Source: Ypsolopha sequella
Lineage: Eukaryota > Arthropoda > Insecta > Lepidoptera > Ypsolophidae
Direction: 5' to 3'
Length of the DNA: 64,000 nt
NCBI GenBank assembly: GCA_934047225.1
Contig: OW203991.1
Coordinates: forward strand, 8,122,001 to 8,186,000
Positions 1 through 10,326 of the stretch are shown here, piece after piece. The notes under the pieces are model-generated. The model was not told where the DNA came from. It saw only the letters and a list, made by a program, of their open reading frames with translations, and did not search any database. Within the stretch, counting starts at the first letter, position 1; each line of letters starts with the position of its first letter. Both the position numbers and the translations under genes were made by a program.

Positions 1-600
1 CGTTTAGGGCATGCAGGTTTCCTTACGATGTTTTCCTTCACCGTTCAGCAAGTGGTAAGTAATAACAAATACTATGTACCAGTGGCATGCATAGAACATT
101 TTTCCGGAAAAGCAATCAGAAGGTTAAGTTTGACAATAAAAAAAATATGAAAAAAATTAAATAACACTTTGAAAAAATAAAATTTTGTATGAAAATGTTC
201 TTTCTAGGGTAGGCAGTGCCTACCCTGACGTCATACAAACTTTCTTTTTTCAAAGTGTTATTGAAATTTTTTCATATTTTTTTTTATTGTCAAACTTGAC
301 CTTCTGATTACTTTTCCGGAAAAAAATTCTATGCAGCCACTGCTATGCACATAAATTCTGATAAACTAATTGGTGCATGCCCGACCGAGGATCGAACCTG
401 GATCTCAAGATTGAGAGGCAGCGTTTTACCCCTGAGCTACCGCCACTTAATAATCGTCGGCGAAACGTGGGTGTATCGAGTATGGACTGTCACTTGCATT
501 TCACGGTTCACACCCGGAACACCTCTGACACCCATTCAGGGATTCATGTCGTGACGATATATATTTTAAATTATTTATTTTTCTTCAAATGTTGAAAAAT
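1..600 (+). repeat. SINE-like dispersed repeat with a tRNA-like segment, split by a fold-back element
   Basis: Bases 1-79 and 343-600 read as one repeat interrupted by the element at 80-342. Bases 372-452, read on the minus strand, resemble a degraded tRNA, with an A-box-like TAGCTCAGGGGTAA and a B-box-like GGTTCGATCC, but the T-arm pairs poorly. Bases 480-570 recur inverted at 59481-59580 (motifs TATGGACTGT, ACACCTCTGA, GGGATTCATGTCGTGA). The tRNA-like part here is opposite in sense to that shared tail, unlike the 59-kb copy, so the element may be a composite. A tRNA-derived SINE is my inference. Confidence 0.5.
80..342. mobile_element. hAT-like fold-back MITE (copy 1)
   Basis: A 263-bp element made almost entirely of one inverted repeat. 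It starts CAGTGGCATGCATAGAA and ends with the complement, and has a palindromic centre near 210-226 (GGTAGGCAGTGCCTACC). It is flanked by CTATGTAC (72-79) and CTATGCAC (343-350), a 7/8 match, as expected for an 8-bp hAT target duplication. A second copy with a perfect 8-bp duplication lies at 26042-26303. It has no coding capacity. The hAT assignment rests on the 8-bp duplication and the CAGTG end. Confidence 0.8.
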
Positions 601-782
601 CAAAATGATCTAGCAATCACGTGAGTACGTGAAGTACAGCCACCAAAAGAGATAGGTAACCAAGCGCGTGAGTGATATGTATGATACTTGGTCAATACAT
701 ATCATATATATAGAGGTACACACGTGCACTATTGATTAAGTATCCTTCATCTCATCAATAACAATGGGTCAATGGGTCTTAA

Positions 783-1196
783 GAGGCTATGCGAATTTTA
801 TTTTTGTCACTGTCACTCCAAGCGAAAAATCGCGCAGTGCGTGAGGGGCGGATTCGGGGCGAAAGCGAAAAATGTTAGTTTTACAATTTTTATAAAAAAA
901 GTAAAATAGCTAGCAAAATTCCAAATATCAAATCTCTAGATATTGTTGAATCACACCTAATAAAATATGTTTGAGTTTATGGTTCCTATTCGTCAAACGA
1001 GGAGAAAAAGTGTGTTTGAAGACCTCATTTCAACAATTATTTCTATCGAGGAAAATGTATCCAAACATGTTTTCCAATTTCAAAACCCTAGATTATATAG
1101 TCAAAATGCATATACCAGAACCTGATTATAATTTTCCGTGTATTTCATGAAATAGACAGAAAAGAAACACCCGTATTTTTTTCGCATATCTTTGGT
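783..1196 (+). mobile_element. TTAA-type MITE, subfamily 2 (3' end decayed)
   Basis: Follows TTAA at 779-782 and begins GAGGCTATGCGAATTTT. It aligns over about 400 bp with the full copies at 9922-10326 and 27453-27871, sharing TCACTCCAAGCGAAAAATCG, GAGGGGCGGATTC and TTTCTATCGAGGAAAAT. The right end reads CGCATATCTTTGG instead of CGCATATCGCCTTAA, so its terminal repeat and TTAA are lost. Confidence 0.75.
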
Positions 1197-1339
1197 CTGG
1201 CAGATCCCACGCACTACGTTGAATCAAAATCAAATCAAATCAGCGTTTATTTGTTTAATTGTTGGTACATTCATTGGATGTAACATTGTGGTTGATCATA
1301 AGTCCTCAGAAATCTGCCAATGAAGGCGTACAAATATTT

Positions 1340-1500
1340 AGTATAGCATGCATCGTGATCATAATGTCCAAAATAATAATGAAAAATGTCAAGATAAAAG
1401 TTACAAATAGTATTATATTATATGTAAAAAGTGTATTATGTATACCTACTTTACAAAATAAACTATTTGAATATAAAATTTAACTTTGAATTTGAATAAA
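1340..1500 (+). mobile_element. LINE 3'-end fragment
   Basis: The segment ending TACCTACTTTACAAAATAAA then TTGAA-rich tail matches the inverted segment at about 37430-37510 (CCTACTTTGCAAAATAAACT and a TTTTGAA tail). Both look like 3' ends of one non-LTR retrotransposon family: 5' truncated, with a polyadenylation-like AATAAA and a short-repeat tail. A separate tail-like run of CAAAT repeats near 1225-1245 suggests another element end on the minus strand. Confidence 0.45.
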
Positions 1501-1847
1501 ATATTTATTAATACTTATAATTTAATAATATAGTATCTTGATCAAAGCGAAGACGCAGGCAAAAGTTGTTGAGTAATAAGATGAATGCGTTTTACTAATG
1601 TGTGTAGTAATTTAGTGCGAAAAAACTACAAAACGGATAATCGGATTTCGAAACGTTCTTTTACCCTTATTTATTTACATCCAAGCCAAAAAAAAGTTAT
1701 CGTAAACACGAAAATTACTTAATATTTCCGAAAATCGTCACCAGATAGTACTTCATGTATGAAAAAACTACTTTCTTATTTAAATAACACGTTAGCAAAC
1801 AAACAGAAGAGCACAAAAGCACCAGGAACAGAATTGCTTGTATGACC

Positions 1848-2111
1848 AAGGCCTGCGCCTGCAGTCTCGACAAAGATTGTGATCGCTATCCTACCGATTT
1901 CGGTCGTTAAGTTATGAAAATCTAATTTTAAAAGTTTTGTGTAGTATCTACAGTCAAACTATCGACTGAAATCGGAAGCGAATTCGATACGCTTCCGATT
2001 TAAGTCGGTAGTTTTGATGGTAGTAACTAAAAATAATAGATTTTTATCAGTTAACGACCGAAATCAGTAGGATAGCGATCGCTATCTTTATCAAGACTGC
2101 AGGGCCAGGTC
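1848..2111. mobile_element. Fold-back MITE, about 264 bp
   Basis: Arms 1849-1911 and 2052-2110 are near-perfect complements (GCAGTCTCGACAAAGAT on the left, ATCTTTATCAAGACTGC on the right, and GATCGCTATCC in both). An inner inverted repeat GAAATCGGAAGCG / CGCTTCCGATTT surrounds the centre. No open frame and no clear target duplication. Confidence 0.65.
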
Positions 2112-2129
2112 CTATAAAAAGGTCGTTTT

Positions 2130-2495
2130 GCATGAATCACATTATTATTCTGATTCCTGTAATTCAATTTGTGTTTTGTTTGAAAGTTGATTTCAAGGTT
2201 TTACTACATCTAAATCTACATTTACATCTAAATATAAAATTTTGTTTTTATTTTCAGTTTGATTATAAAAATTATATCCATCCATTTCCATGATAAGATT
2301 CGTAACAATTTTTTACAGCTGATACTTTTCAAAAATTAAATTAATGTTGCTGTTAGCTTAATGTTGTCTCATACATATAAGAAATGACATAATATGGATT
2401 TGTCATTCCTAAAAAATATGTAAAAATGTTAGTACTGAAAATTTAGTTTCCTTCAAATTCTCTATAAAAACGGCAATTTCATATGTAAAGACTTA
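2130..2495 (-). mobile_element. TA-flanked MITE with GGTCTTTACATATG-type ends (copy 1)
   Basis: Inverted relative to homologous copies at 4231-4645 and 18097-18508. Shared landmarks are ATCTTATCATGGAAATGG, TGTTAGCTTAATG and TCAGTACTAAC (as read on the minus strand). The minus-strand start is GTCTTTACATATGAAATTG. The other end is decayed. Non-coding. Confidence 0.65.
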
Positions 2496-3118
2496 ATATT
2501 GTTGGAATGTACAAAACAAATCAATATAATTTTAACACTATATTCTGTCTCTTTCTTACTTGTTAATATTTGTTTTTATGAACAAGCCACTTCAACCACT
2601 TGACTAAAGTCCCTTGGATAGTTCCTAATTACTGGCTGCGCCTTCAGCGAGCTATACGTGACACACATTTCCTGATGAAATAACGATGAATAAATAGTAT
2701 ATTATTTGGATCGTTAAACTCTGTATTTTACTGGAATACCTATATCCTAACAAATATAAGGTACATTTTTTTAGTAACATCCCTTATGAAGCACTCCCTA
2801 CGTGCTATATTATCAAAAAATTAAGGTTACTCTATTTATTTTTGCATTATGAAATTGGGTACGCAGGTAGTGCTTAATGGTTATTAATAAATAAACAAAT
2901 AATGTTATACCAAGTTTCGCCTACAAAAACGACATCTTTAAGGTTCATAATATGTACTGCTTACGTGCTGCAATAGAATACGGTCGTGCTGGCAACTGTA
3001 CGCACCAGCACGAGGCGAACGAATAGCCATTCGAATGTGTTGCAACCTCAGAATAAGCGCAACACTCGCAACTAGGGTTGCCAGATGGTATCCAAAAGGA
3101 GGACATGTCCTCATTGTT

Positions 3119-3353
3119 AATGAGCGTTTTTCTGGTTGTTTTTTTTTCTTAGTTCTTAGCTCTCCTCCAGATGGCGCTGTTCATGTCACCATAGATAAAA
3201 TGTGTTTCGTAGCAATCAATGTCAAAGTGGTTTTTCGTTTGTTTGGAATATGTGCAAATTTTGTCTTTTGATTCTGTTGCTAAAGAATACGACAGTGCCA
3301 CCTAGGAATCTTATTTAACACTAAATTTGACATAAGGAAAAACGCTCATTGAT
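3119..3353 (+). mobile_element. MITE with TGAGCGTTTTT ends (copy 1)
   Basis: Bounded by AATGAGCGTTTTTCTGG on the left and GGAAAAACGCTCATT on the right. An inverted homologue lies at 49369-49598, sharing CCAGATGGCGCTGT, CTTAGTTCTTAGC and GACAGTGCCACCTAGGAATC-like sequence. The two copies in opposite orientation define the ends. A target duplication is not clear (TTGTTAA / TTGATAA is a candidate here). Confidence 0.65.
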
Positions 3354-3408
3354 AAAAAAACAAAGAAGAAATGTCACCATGATTATGATCACTTTATAAT
3401 ATCTGTAA

Positions 3409-3813
3409 AAATTTACCTGTCCATGAAAAGTTTAAATTGCTTATTCTGTTAGAGGACTTTAATAATAATGAGTATAAAAATCCTATCTCGCATAGCATCA
3501 CTACAAGAAAGTTTAGTAACAAAAAATTAACTGTCCCTAAAATATGCAATTACTATGGTTCCAGAACCAGAAAATATTTAATTCCTAAAATTCTCAACGA
3601 TCTTCCGAATGATATTAGAAATGATACCTTTTCCAAACCTGTATTTAAGAAAAAAGTGACAAATTCCTTATTAGATTCTTGTGTAAAATAAATTATATGT
3701 TTGCCAAAAGAACTAAAAAATTAAATACCTACATAAAAATGTAAATTTGTGAAAACATAATATAATATAGAGAAAATTTGAGCTGGTTCGTTCAATCATT
3801 GATCTAACTGCGA

Positions 3814-3850
<37 letters not shown>
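3409..3850 (+). pseudogene. LINE ORF2 C-terminal remnant with 3' UTR and (AAT)n tail
   Basis: An open frame from about 3409 to 3691 reads LPVHEKFKLLIL and then YLIPKILNDLPNDIR. This spacing of a helix-rich segment followed by a 'LPxxIR' box is typical of the region after the reverse transcriptase in CR1/Jockey-like non-LTR retrotransposons. The frame ends with TAA at 3689-3691. A 130-bp AT-rich 3' UTR and an (AAT)n run at 3823-3850 follow, as in LINEs with ATT-type tails. No RT or endonuclease domain remains, so this is a 5'-truncated dead copy. It differs from the intact LINE at 53-57 kb, whose C-terminus ends in a different sequence. Clade is inferred only from general appearance. Confidence 0.6.
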
Positions 3851-3852
<2 letters not shown>

Positions 3853-4016
3853 CCAGGATGTGATGGTATCCGTTCAAAGATTGGAAGGACCAGTTCTAAC
3901 AAGAGTGAGAGCGCCAACTGCCAATAAACTGCCTTGCAGTTTGGCGGTGCATTTGAAATTGCTATTTCTGTAATGTTTTTTATCCTGAATAAACGTTTGA
4001 AATTGAATTGAAAATT
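3851..4016 (+). repeat. Short retroelement 3'-end-like segment
   Basis: Begins directly after the (AAT)n tail and ends CTGAATAAACGTTTGAAATT plus a GAATTG-type tail, which resembles the 3' end of a LINE or SINE. No homologue elsewhere in the window was recognised. Confidence 0.3.
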
Positions 4017-4230
4017 CACAATTTGTCCTCCCGTCCTTTCTCACTTATCAACTGTCCTCCTTCAAATTTTACACTTACCATACCGACACCGTTTAGTTGG
4101 CCTACACGGCACGGTTCATTCTCCTATTTCTCTCGCGTGGAGTTGCGGTATCGCTGTCACTTTCACTCATTGGGCTTGCGCTGCACGCATAACCACGCAT
4201 GTTACACTGGCAAGACCTGCATATATTAGG

Positions 4231-4645
4231 ACTTTACAAATGAAATTGCTGTTTTCAGAGAATTTGAAGGAAACTCAATTTTCAGTACTAACATTTTTGA
4301 ATTTTTTTAATCATGACTAATTCAAATTATGTCATTTCTCATGAGTATGAATTAAACATTAGGCTAACAGCAACATTAATTAAATTTTTAAGTGTTAGCT
4401 ACATTAATTAAATTTTTAAGTGTTAGCTTCAAAAAATTATTACGAATCTTATCATGGAAATGGACGGCATTTAGGACGAACTGTTTTTGAAGAATATTTT
4501 TTATAATCAAACTGAAAATAAAAACAAAATTTAATACGTACTTATTATGTAAAACTTTGAAATCAACTTTCAAACAAAATACAAATAATTAAAATAGCTA
4601 TTGAATTGCAGGAATTATGAACTCATGAATATGTACGAAAATTAA
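4231..4645 (+). mobile_element. TA-flanked MITE with GGTCTTTACATATG-type ends (copy 2)
   Basis: Starts AGGACTTTACAAATGAAATT after TATT. It aligns throughout with 18097-18508, including CTTATCATGGAAATGGA, TTTAGGACGAACTGTTTTTG and TTGCAGGAATTATGAACTCA. It contains a private 30-bp direct duplication at about 4374-4432. The right terminus is degraded. The family's TA flanks suggest a Tc1/mariner-type non-autonomous element. Confidence 0.65.
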
Positions 4646-5179
4646 AATAATATAGGTAAGTATATAGGTAGTTTCAATAAATGTTTTAACAAAGAAAACA
4701 AAAAAAAATATTTGTATCGTTTTATTTAAACATGTCTTCCTTATTTTTCTGAAGTCCTTGCTGAGTAGCACTGATTTGTTCTCCTTTTTTAATTTTTCCA
4801 TCTGGCAACCCTAGTCGCAACTTTTTGCATCAACAGTTTTTATTCGAACGCAAACTTTATGAGTTATAAGACTCTCAAACAGTTTACGACTTCTCAATGT
4901 ATCGCACCCAACGAGTGGACTTTATAATACTTTAATTTCACCGCCAGAATACCATAAAAATATGCAAATGCAACATAAAATTCGTTTGTGTGGAGACTTT
5001 AGGGGGCCATAATCTGAGAATTTGAAATCGGGAGTTGACCATGTCAAAGTTTTAACAGTATGACTGCATAAAGATATTTTTTGGTTTTTGCTTTGTTAGT
5101 CTAGACTCTAGTGGAGTAATCGCTACCATGGCGACTTACTAAATACGTGAAAATAAACAGTATTTTTTTAATTATTTAT

Positions 5180-5440
5180 CATCTATTCTAAAGAAGTCCC
5201 AAGTTAAATAAATTTGTACCTATAACAATTTTGGGACATTTTTCTAGATTTTGGACTATCAGAAACGCGATTGGAGGAATTTCACTGGATAGAAATAATT
5301 ATTGAAATGATGTCTAAAATTACACATTTTTTTATATTCTGACAAATTGGGAAAGCATAATGTTATAGACTTCAAAAATATTTATTTAGATGGGTTTTTA
5401 TTTATTCAGTTAGTATCTACTGGAAAATCGCTAATTTATT
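5180..5440 (-). mobile_element. TTAA-type MITE, subfamily 3 (partial, minus strand)
   Basis: The reverse complement matches 6600-6840 (GAAGTCCCAAGTTAAATAAA, TTTTGGACTATCAGAAACG, GATAGAAATAATTATTGAAA, CAAATTGGGA). The remainder is missing where the fold-back at 5447-5966 begins, so it was either interrupted or truncated there. Confidence 0.6.
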
Positions 5441-5446
5441 TTCGTT

Positions 5447-5966
5447 TTTTAAAAAAATATAAATATACTGATAAATAAGATAAACAAATACAAGGAAATC
5501 TCAAGATATATTTCGGGTCCGACCTGCGGGCCTATTATGTACCTCTAGTTGCCTTCTGGACAGGGTGTCTATCATCAAAAACATAGATATACTATCGAAT
5601 TCCGATTGTCTAAGGGTATGTTAGCACTTGAAGTGACGACACAGTTCGTAAATAGTTCAATACCCACTAAAAGCAATTTTGAAAGTTTAGTTTTTATCTA
5701 TGTTTTTGACGATAGGCACCCTGTCCAGTTGGCAACTTAAGATACAGAATAGGGGGGCTGGACCCGGCATCAGTTGAGTATCTTAATTAAAATAAATAGA
5801 CATTGACATATATATAATAAAAGTGACATTATTATATTCTATTTATTTTAATCAAGATACTCAACTGATGCCGGGTCCAGGTCGGACCCGAAATATATCT
5901 TGAGATTTCCTTGTATTTGTTTATCTTATTTATCAGTATATTTATATATTTTTAAAAAACTTTAAA
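5447..5966. mobile_element. Composite fold-back element (copy 1)
   Basis: Outer arms of about 75-90 bp are inverted and nearly identical (left 5457-5528 includes TTTCGGGTCCGACCTG; right 5878-5955 includes CAGGTCGGACCCGAAA). Inside are two further inverted repeats: 5550-5740 (GGACAGGGTGTCTATCATC / GATAGGCACCCTGTCC) and 5757-5880 (GACCCGGCATCAGTTGAG and its complement). A homologue lies at 26007-26607, and a fragment of the end sequence at about 12925-12980. Small frames inside are by-products of the repeats. Confidence 0.7.
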
Positions 5967-6381
5967 AGCTGTTATAGTGTATATTTTTAAACAATTTATT
6001 TTCGGACATTTATTATCTATTACGAGGCAGGGGCCTAATGTATTTTGGGTGGTTGACGCTTTGGAGGATTGGTTCACAGAGAAATAGAACTTTGTTTTTG
6101 TGGGTCAAAAGTTTCTTTGGGTCTGAAATCTCTAACAGCTGTGATTGATAACGATGATAATTTGATGACAACTGACATTTTGGAAACAGTGACGAAAAGA
6201 ATTAACCATATTGACAAGAAAAATCAAAAACAGCTTCATGTTATTAATAACTTTTGGACTGGAAACAGCCAAAACTACAAATTTTGGATTTTTTTCTGTC
6301 TTTCTGTTCCAATTTCAAATTGTCATTCCTAATCAACAGATTTGGATGCGGTTATCTTTACTCCCATCGTAGTGACCCTGC

Positions 6382-6939
6382 CGGCGTAGCACAGTGTTAG
6401 TTGAATCACAAGTGCGAGGAGTGTGGCACGATGTTTTTGCGATTAAGGTGATATATCGTCCGTGCAAAGGTCCCCGTTACTCCAGGCGGAAAGAACCGCA
6501 GTGCGAGTGGGACGGAATCTGGAAAAATTTACAAAAAGTCGGTTTTAAATTAATAATAAAGTAACTAAAATAGCTATGAAAATTTCCATAACCAGTAATT
6601 TAGGCATTGTTAAAACCCATGTAAATAAATATTTTTGAAGTCTGTATGCTATCCCAATTTGTCAGAATATCAAAAATAGTGTAAGTTTAGATCTCATTTC
6701 AATAATTATTTCTATCGAGTGAAATCTCTCCAATCTCGTTTCTGATAGTCCAAAAACTAGAAAAAGGTTCCAAAATTGTTATACTAATTTATTTAACTTG
6801 GGACTTCTTTTGAACGGCAGATATATAACTTCAAAAAGTGTCGATTTTGACGGTATACCCCCTTAAACAGTACGTTCCGCTCCTTGCACATGTGATTCAA
6901 CTAGTGGCGTCGCGCGCGGTTAAAGACTATGCTACGCCG
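6382..6939. mobile_element. Palindromic MITE with CCWGG target duplication, interrupted by a TTAA MITE
   Basis: Halves 6382-6446 and 6867-6939 are inverted copies of one arm (CGGCGTAGCACAGTG, GTTGAATCACAAGTGCGAGG and complements). The flanks are CCTGC (6377-6381) and CCAGG (6940-6944). The tandem array downstream shows the unoccupied site as GATCCTGGTCAAC. A whole, uninterrupted homologue of 159 bp lies at 50985-51143. The TTAA MITE at 6447-6862 sits in the central TTAA. Confidence 0.8.
6447..6862 (+). mobile_element. TTAA-type MITE, subfamily 3, with exact TTAA duplication
   Basis: A 416-bp insert between TTAA at 6443-6446 and 6863-6866. It begins GGTGATATATCG and contains TTACTCCAGGCGGAAAG, GTGCGAGTGGGACGGAATC, TTATTTCTATCGAG and AAGTGTCGATTTTGACGG, which are shared in order with subfamily 1. 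The uninterrupted host palindrome at 51057-51066 has a single TTAA at the same place. Target choice suggests mobilisation by a piggyBac-type or other TTAA-specific transposase (inference). Confidence 0.85.
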
Positions 6940-6942
6940 CCA

Positions 6943-8260
6943 GGTCAACATATAGGCTTAATAGAATATTGATAAAATAACCACCAAGCCGAAAATGGAG
7001 CAAAGATTGAATAAATAGTTTAAATATGTCGTTTTGCTAAAATAAATCGTAAAAAAATACCTTTGGTCGTAAAATTTCATGACAGTATCTACCATCGTAG
7101 TGATCCTGGTCAACATATATGCTGAATAGGATATTGATAAAATAACCACCAAGCCGAAAATGGAGCTAAGATTGAATAAATAGTTTAAATGTGTTGTTTT
7201 GCTAAAATAAATCGTAAAAAAATACCTTAGGTCGTAAAATTTCATGACAGTATCTACCACCTTTGTGATCCTGGTCAACATATATGCTGAATAGGATATT
7301 GATAAAATAACCACCAAGCCGAAAATGGAGCAAAGATTGAATAAATAGTTTCAATGTGTTGTTTTGCTAAAATAAATCGCAAAAAATACCTTAGGTCGTA
7401 AAATTTCAAGACAGTATCTACCACCTTTGTGATCCTGGTCAACATATATGCTAAATAGTATATTGATAAAATAACCACCAAGCCGAAAATGGAGCAAAGA
7501 TTGAATAAATAGTTTAAATATATGTAGTTTTGCTACAATAAATCGCAAAAAAATACCTTTGGTCGTAAAATTTCATGACAGTATCTACCATCGTAGTGAT
7601 CCTGGTCAACATATATGCTGAATAGGATATTGATAAAATAACCACCAAGCCGAAAATGGAGCAAAGATTGAATAAATAGTTTAAATATATGTAGTTTTGC
7701 TACAATAAATCGCAAAAAAATACCTTTGGTCGTAAAATTTCATGACAGTATCTACCATCCTAGTGATCCTGGTCAACATATATGCTGAATAGTATATTGA
7801 TAAAATAACCACCAAGCCGAAAATGGAGCAAAGATTGAATAAATAGTTTAAATATATGTAGTTTTGCTACAATAAATCGCAAAAAAATACCTTTGGTCGT
7901 AAAATATCATGACAGTATCTACCATCGTAGTGATCCTGGTCAACATATATGCTGAATAGTATATTGATAAAATAACCACCAAGCCGAAAATGGAGCAAAG
8001 ATTGAATAAATAGTTTAAATATATGTAGTTTTGCTACAATAAATCGCAAAAAAATACCTTTGGTCGTAAAATTTCATGACAGTATCTACCATCGTAGTGA
8101 TCCTGGTCAACATATATGCTGAATAGGATATTGATAAAATAACCACCAAGCCGAAAATGGAGCAAAGATTGAATAAATAGTTTAAATATATGTAGTTTTG
8201 CTACAATAAATCGCAAAAAAATACCTTTGGTCGTAAAATTTCATGACAGTACATAGATTC
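6943..8260. repeat. Tandem array, eight units of 164-167 bp
   Basis: The marker GGTCAACATATA(T/G) recurs at 6943, 7108, 7273, 7437, 7604, 7771, 7938 and 8105, giving periods of 165, 165, 164, 167, 167, 167 and 167. The last units are almost identical, and the first three are shorter and more divergent. The array ends after CATGACAGTA near 8250. Part of a unit (CCATCGTAGTGACCCTG) lies left of the palindromic MITE at 6364-6380, so that MITE inserted into the array's edge. Repeated 60-aa minus-strand frames are an effect of the period, not genes. Confidence 0.9.
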
Positions 8261-8443
8261 ACGCGATAAGACCTTTTACCGACAAAGACCTACCGCCGAC
8301 GTAAAAGGACCTCGATTATTTTATTACACAAAGTAAGAAACTACTAAATATAAAAAAAAAAAAAATTTATACTGACAATCATTCGGCAAACATTGTATTA
8401 TTTCGAGCATAAATTCGAAATATTGTCAGATAAATTTACTTAA

Positions 8444-8859
8444 GGCGATATGTAAAAGTTTTAGCGTCCCTGTTACTCCATATGCGAAAAAACCCTCAGT
8501 GCGAGAGGGACGGATTCGTGGAAAAGTAGCAAAAAGTCGTTTTTTATTAACATAAAATGTACTTAAGTTGCTATCAAAATTTTGTTGAACCAGGTTCTAG
8601 ATACCGTTAAAACCCATCTAATAAAATATGATTGCAGTCAATATGTCATTCTAAATTGTCAAACCAGGAGAATTGGTGTCGAAAAAGACCTCATTTCAAT
8701 AAAAATTTCTATCGAGCCGAATTTTCCAATCGCGTTTCCGTTTTAACAGATCCCCAGAAAAAGATTCCAAAAATAATATACTATTTTATCAAAATAATAC
8801 ATTATTTACCGAAGTAGGTATGCAAGTTCTTAAAGTGTCGATTTTTTTTCCGTAGCGCC
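8444..8859 (+). mobile_element. TTAA-type MITE, subfamily 1, full length
   Basis: 416 bp between TTAA (8440-8443) and TTAA (8860-8863). It begins GGCGATATGTAAAAGTT and ends TTCCGTAGCGCC. It contains GTGCGAGAGGGACGGATTCG and TTTCTATCGAGCCGAATTTT. Subfamily relatives are at 31751-32157 (complete), 61488-61903 (left TTAA lost), 37317-41038 (split) and fragments at 48969-49085 and 51926-51980. Non-coding. Confidence 0.85.
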
Positions 8860-8884
8860 TTAAGGGGCCGGTAGTCGCCAACGA

Positions 8885-9002
8885 CCTTGAGTCGATCTGT
8901 GTCGGTACAAATATCGACAGAAACTATATTGAAATAACGTTCATATCAGCGCGCACTGACGTCGATGGGTCTCCGGATAGCGCAAAATAGGAGAAAATAA
9001 TA
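8885..9002 (-). repeat. Fragment of a fold-back family
   Basis: Shares TCGACAGAAACTATATTGAA, AACGTTCATATCAGCGCG and AATAGGAGAAAATAATA with 22640-22830, and the end motif with 50507-50640 in inverted form. It looks like one arm of a MITE whose ends read TATTTTCTCCTATTTTGCGC. Confidence 0.5.
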
Positions 9003-9231
9003 CATTTTACATGGACGAGATGAACAAAAAAAATTTCAATAAACTATTTTTCGAAGCAATATTTTCCTAACGAAATAGATAACACAGCTAAGACTCACTA
9101 AGATTTATGCGAGAAAATTTTTCTTGTATTTTAGTGCAAGAACCATACAAATACCGTTGGACCACTCGTGTGGGAGGAGTAGGGCTTCAAAGACAGATCC
9201 AAATTACAGTTAGAGTAAGTATCCACCTTAA

Positions 9232-9667
9232 GGGCGCACCGAGCGTTTGCCTTTGTCTCTGTCTTTTTCTTTACGTGTAAAGAGTAAAGATAATAACCAA
9301 ACTTTTGCACTTTTTCAACGTTTTTCGTTGTTTTTTTTTTCATTATATTGTTCTTAAATAAAAACCATCGTGTATAAACGCTCCAGTCATCTATGAACTT
9401 TATTTTAGTAAATAAATCATAATATCAAATTACTTATTCATATAAAAATGTATGGAAATAGAGGAAAAAAATACTCGAAAAGAGGTAACTTTGCGAATTT
9501 ATTCTATCGAGCCAACTTTATCAAATCGTGTTTCCATCGTGTATACAATCTGGTATATATACACCCAATAGATGCAGTATATTTCCCTAGATTTTAATTT
9601 AATTGTTTACTACTTCAAACAAGGGTTATAAAAATGTGTTTGACTGTGTAAAAAGCTCGGTGCGCTC
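9232..9667 (+). mobile_element. TTAA-type MITE, subfamily 4
   Basis: 436 bp between TTAA at 9228-9231 and 9668-9671. Terminal inverted repeats are GGGCGCACCGAGC on the left and GCTCGGTGCGCTC on the right. The interior holds ATTCTATCGAGCCAACTTT followed by AATCGTGTTTCC, the same core module as subfamilies 1-3, although the ends are unrelated. Non-coding. Confidence 0.7.
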
Positions 9668-9921
9668 TTAAGGGTTTATATATTTTAAGGAACCCTACAA
9701 AATTTATAGTGTACATCGCGCACAGAGTGATTTGTTTGAAAATAAGCTTTACTCACAAGCTTTCATCGGTGACCTGTTTTCAGTCCTTCTGTCCTGATTA
9801 GCATTGCCCACATGCCAAATTTCAGCTCGGTCAGCCTAGCCGTTGTTGATTTATGTCGAGGATGGACTAACGGACACACTGCAAGGCTTCGCTAGACTAA
9901 TGCTGTATGACGGAACGTTAA

Positions 9922-10326
9922 GAGGCTTTGCGAATTTTATTTTTGTCACTGTCACTCCAAGTGAAAAATCGCGCAGTGCGAGAGGGGCGGATTCAGGGCA
10001 AAAGGGAAAAAAGTTGGTTTTACATTTTTATAAAAAAAATACTAAAATAGCTAGCTAAATTTCAAATATCAAATCTTTAGATATTGTTGAAACACACATA
10101 ATAAAATATGTTTGAGTTATGTATATGGTTCCTGTTGGTCAAACGAGAAGAAAAAGTGTGTTTCAATAATTATTTCTATCGAGGAAAATTTATCCAAACA
10201 TGTTATCCAATTTCAAAACCCTAGATTATATAGTCAAAATGCATATACCAGAAATGTATTAAAATTTTCCGTGTATTTCATGAAATACACAGAAAAGAAA
10301 CACCCATATTTTTTTCGCATATCGCC
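9922..10326 (+). mobile_element. TTAA-type MITE, subfamily 2, full length
   Basis: 405 bp between TTAA at 9918-9921 and 10327-10330. It begins GAGGCTTTGCGAATTTT and ends TTTTTCGCATATCGCC. It is closely similar to 27453-27871 and 783-1196. The imperfect end pairing (GAGGCTATGCGAA / TTCGCATATCGCC) serves as the terminal inverted repeat. Confidence 0.85.

Noticed and set aside
372..452. Candidate tRNA gene on the minus strand
   Set aside because: Box-like motifs exist, but the T-arm and acceptor pairing are poor and the segment is part of a dispersed repeat, so a SINE head is more likely.
5549..5740. 63-codon frame with a 67-codon homologue at 26336-26539
   Set aside because: The two predicted peptides are alike only because both lie in the same fold-back element; differences are mostly amino-acid-changing, so there is no sign of coding constraint.
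6958..8216. Repeated 60-119 codon minus-strand frames (membrane-like)
   Set aside because: They follow the tandem-array period, overlap each other and lack independent support.
6943..8260. Regular repeats that could suggest a CRISPR array
   Set aside because: Whole 167-bp units are repeated with no unique spacers, and the context is a eukaryotic transposon nest.
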